From assembly GCA_009780595.1 (NCBI GenBank), contig WQZT01000086.1, positions 1 to 6,985 of the forward strand: a stretch of 6,985 bases of DNA, written 5' to 3'. A program made the translations under genes and the position numbers. This stretch comes from Treponema sp. (GTDB taxonomy: Bacteria; Spirochaetota; Spirochaetia; Treponematales; Breznakiellaceae). Within the stretch, counting starts at the first letter, position 1. Each line of letters starts with the position of its first letter. The notes beneath the pieces were generated by a model. That model was not told the DNA's origin, did no database searches, and saw nothing but the letters and a program-made list of their open reading frames with translations. Positions 5,496-6,985 of the stretch are shown piece after piece.

Positions 5496-5527
5496 ATTCA
5501 CTCCCTATTCACCCCTTATTCACTCCC
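5495..5527 (-). repeat. Three tandem 11-bp units carrying Shine-Dalgarno sequences before the ComFB-protein gene
   Basis: On the minus strand the units are GGGAGTGAATA, AGGGGTGAATA and GGGAGTGAATA; the outer two are identical and the middle one differs at two positions. They fill the gap between the HD gene's stop (TAA at 5530-5528) and the ComFB-protein gene exactly, and the A of its ATG is the last base of the final unit. Each unit has its own purine-rich ribosome binding core, but only the last is at working distance from the ATG. Confidence 0.85.
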
Positions 5528-6823
5528 TTACAATAGTGTCAACCATTTTTCGGCTGTATGCAATATCCCTTCGCGGGATTTTTCTATATCCCTCTCAAAA
5601 CCGGGCTCAACAAAAATCCTGATAGTTCGCAGCGATGTGGCGAAGGCATCGGGGAAGCTCCCTTTGAACACGCTTGATCCTTCGGAGAAAAGACAGTTTT
5701 CATCGGTAACAAAAAGCCCGCTTTCAAACGAAACAGGCTCGCCCACATCGATGATAAGCTCATCCGCCCGGAGCGCCGTTCCCAAACAGGGGGAAAGCGC
5801 CTGCGCCAGGCTCTCTTCCATGCGGGGGCGGGCGGACAGGCGTAGCGCGTCCCCGTGCGCGTGTTCGTTGAACGGGATTTCTGCGGCAAGGGTAAAAAAC
5901 CTGCCGTTTTTCACCGATTCCGCAAGGCTGAACAAGGGGCACGCGCGGGCGGCGGCACGCGCGAACAAGCCCTGATCGTCGAGGTTGTACAGTTCCTCGG
6001 GGGCGATGGCGCGGGATTCAAGGGCGGCAAAGAGCGCCTTTTTTATCATCGCCGTAGCGGAGCGCACCGCCTTGTGCCAGTATACCGCGCGGTACATGAG
6101 GTACTTCGCAAACAGCAGCGATTCCACGGCGGGGATTCCGCGCGAGTCGATCACCACGCCCCGCTCTCTATCCGGCTGGAGGCGCGAAAAGATGAAATCA
6201 ACATCCTGCGCGCCGTAGGGAACGCCGCAGTAACGCCCGTCGCGGCTGAGGTAATCGAGCTTGTCCGGGTCAAGCGCGCCGGAAAGTAAGCGGCGGTAAA
6301 ACAGCACCTCGCCATCGGCAGAACCGCCGCTGCCACCGCCGGATTCCGCCTGAGTGTCCACAATCGCCGCCGCCATGTACGGGTCGCCGCCCGCGGCACT
6401 GATGAGGCTTTTCAGCGGCTCGCTGACGATGAGGCTTGCGGTAAGCGACTCGTGGTCTTTCAGGGGCAGCTCTTTGAGCGAGTGCGTGTAGGGGAAATGT
6501 CCGGCATCGTGGAGCAAGGCGGCGCAGAGGAAGGATTTGACCCCTTCGGCGGAAAGCCACGAGTCGGCACCCTGCCCTGCCAGGTGGCAAAGAAGCCGCC
6601 GCGCCAGGTGGTACACACCGATGGAGTGGCTCGCCCGCGTGTGCGTCGCCCCGGGATAGACCATAAACGTCGGTCCAAGTTGCATAATCCGGTGAAGGCG
6701 CATAAAGGGCGCGGACTGCGTGATGGCGGCAAGCGCGGGCGTCAGGTAAATGTGCCCCCACAGCATATCCCGCACTGGCTCGCAGTAGTTTTCGCACAAC
6801 GCGCGGCGGATGTCATCGTTCAT
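5528..6823 (-). CDS. SAMHD1-like HD-domain dNTP triphosphohydrolase (COG1078 type)
   Basis: A 431-residue cytoplasmic HD-superfamily enzyme, predicted to cleave dNTPs to deoxynucleosides and triphosphate and so limit the dNTP pool. The start MNDDIRRALC at 6823 precedes the family opening (GHIYLTPALAAITQ, FMRLHRIMQLG, YPGATHTRASHSIGVYHLAR). Every active-site position I can align to human SAMHD1 is kept: R63, H66, H105-D106, H109, H114, H124, then D187, K188, Y191 and D195 in DPDKLDYLSRD. Residues 157-171 are a Gly/Ser-rich loop. About 300-431 is a less conserved C-terminal part. The frame stays open upstream to the window edge, but that extension lacks family similarity and overlaps the opposite gene. 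No Shine-Dalgarno precedes the ATG, while TATACT lies eight bases before it. The ComFB-domain gene follows in the same direction. EF1143 and YwfO are bacterial relatives; the allosteric regulation here is unknown. Confidence 0.9.
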   Translation of the reverse strand: MNDDIRRALCENYCEPVRDMLWGHIYLTPALAAITQSAPFMRLHRIMQLGPTFMVYPGATHTRASHSIGVYHLARRLLCHLAGQGADSWLSAEGVKSFLCAALLHDAGHFPYTHSLKELPLKDHESLTASLIVSEPLKSLISAAGGDPYMAAAIVDTQAESGGGSGGSADGEVLFYRRLLSGALDPDKLDYLSRDGRYCGVPYGAQDVDFIFSRLQPDRERGVVIDSRGIPAVESLLFAKYLMYRAVYWHKAVRSATAMIKKALFAALESRAIAPEELYNLDDQGLFARAAARACPLFSLAESVKNGRFFTLAAEIPFNEHAHGDALRLSARPRMEESLAQALSPCLGTALRADELIIDVGEPVSFESGLFVTDENCLFSEGSSVFKGSFPDAFATSLRTIRIFVEPGFERDIEKSREGILHTAEKWLTLL

Positions 6824-6831
6824 AGTTCCAG

Positions 6832-6837
6832 AGTATA
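6832..6837 (-). promoter_or_regulatory. -10 element of the HD/ComFB operon promoter
   Basis: On the minus strand TATACT (6837-6832) lies eight bases before the HD gene ATG, so the predicted mRNA leader is only two or three bases. The -35 region at 17-bp spacing (CATTCC) is poor. ATTCC also occurs 17-18 bp before the TATACT of gltX; with only two cases this may be chance. Confidence 0.45.
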
Positions 6838-6860
6838 GTAAAAGGCGCGGAAAAGGAATG

Positions 6861-6890
6861 GGGCGTGCAGCGATCTTGTTCTCTACGCCC
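6861..6890. other. Inverted repeat in the divergent promoter region
   Basis: GGGCGT (6861-6866) and ACGCCC (6885-6890) are perfect 6-bp inverted arms with an 18-bp gap enclosing the -35 element of the rightward gene. It could be an operator half-site pair, or chance given the high G+C. Confidence 0.2.
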
Positions 6891-6904
6891 GGCAGTGATA
6901 TACT
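6876..6904 (+). promoter_or_regulatory. Extended -10 promoter of the right-edge gene, set for a leaderless mRNA
   Basis: TTGTTC (6876-6881), a 17-bp spacer and TATACT (6899-6904) preceded by TGA (6896-6898) form an extended -10 promoter. The expected +1 is base 6911, the A of the ATG itself. A second -10-like hexamer TATAAT (6907-6912) overlaps the start codon and is too late to serve this gene with that ATG. Confidence 0.6.
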
Positions 6905-6910
6905 GGTATA

Positions 6911-6985
6911 ATGAAGCGGACGTTGTGCCTTCTGGCGATTTTTTCCATTGCAATGATATGTGCAGTAACAGCACTTCAGGCGCAA
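6911..6985 (+). CDS. Exported protein, N-terminal 25 codons only
   Basis: Only the signal peptide is in the window: MKRTLCLLAIFSIAMICAVT followed by ALQAQ. It has a basic start, a hydrophobic core and a good signal peptidase I site (A-L-Q-A before Q). The Cys residues lie inside the hydrophobic core rather than in a lipobox position, so a secreted, periplasmic or outer-membrane protein is more likely than a lipoprotein. No Shine-Dalgarno sequence precedes the ATG, and the promoter places transcription start on it. The gene is divergent from the HD phosphohydrolase with 87 bp between start codons. Function cannot be told from this much. Confidence 0.65.
   Translation, partial: MKRTLCLLAIFSIAMICAVTALQAQ

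Noticed and set aside
4875..5975. 366-codon plus-strand frame opposite the ComFB and HD genes
   Set aside because: Both opposite frames have family motifs and active-site residues; this frame has none.
6824..6985. 54-residue N-terminal extension of the HD protein to the window edge
   Set aside because: The extension has no similarity to the family and overlaps both the divergent promoter and the signal-peptide gene. The ATG at 6823 gives the normal family start.

Overview
The window looks like chromosomal DNA of a spirochaete, most probably a Treponema-like species. This is an inference. It rests on the small lipoproteins with loose lipoboxes, the M30-type metalloprotease lipoprotein, a ComFB-domain protein with an added C-terminal domain, and the style of the glutamyl-tRNA synthetase. 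I cannot name the species. Base composition is uneven: sampled lines of gltX and the HD gene are GC-rich (one gltX line is 43/60 G+C), whereas the M30 protease gene is much richer in A+T (one line is 23/60).

Left part (1-2667, minus strand). From right to left there is an M30-type zinc metallopeptidase lipoprotein with a bacterial Ig-like domain. A small exported protein follows 9 bp later. Next comes a separate promoter driving a 56-residue lipoprotein (missing from simple long-ORF lists), and then the first 33 codons of a radical SAM enzyme that runs off the window edge. The last two genes match the two-gene 'rSAM/lipoprotein' arrangement, whose chemistry is not known to me.

Middle (2668-4754). 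gltX is transcribed rightwards, divergent from the protease gene. Behind it lie a canonical promoter and a tRNA-Pro(UGG) gene. The next ~330 bp hold no protein gene but are highly structured. They contain a ~200-bp tandem duplication with two 98-99-bp repeats at about 97% identity, a degenerate 64-nt second copy of the tRNA, and three hairpins whose loops read CAGGATG, the motif repeated in CsrA-binding RNAs.

Right part (4755-6985). A leftward two-gene unit encodes a SAMHD1-like HD-domain dNTP triphosphohydrolase followed by a ComFB-domain protein, which suggests nucleotide metabolism and cyclic-dinucleotide-type signalling side by side. Divergent from it starts an exported protein cut by the window edge.

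Three genes (gltX, the HD gene and the right-edge gene) have a TATACT -10 element only 6-8 bp before the ATG and no Shine-Dalgarno sequence, so they may be made as leaderless or nearly leaderless mRNAs. Other genes here have ordinary 5' leaders.
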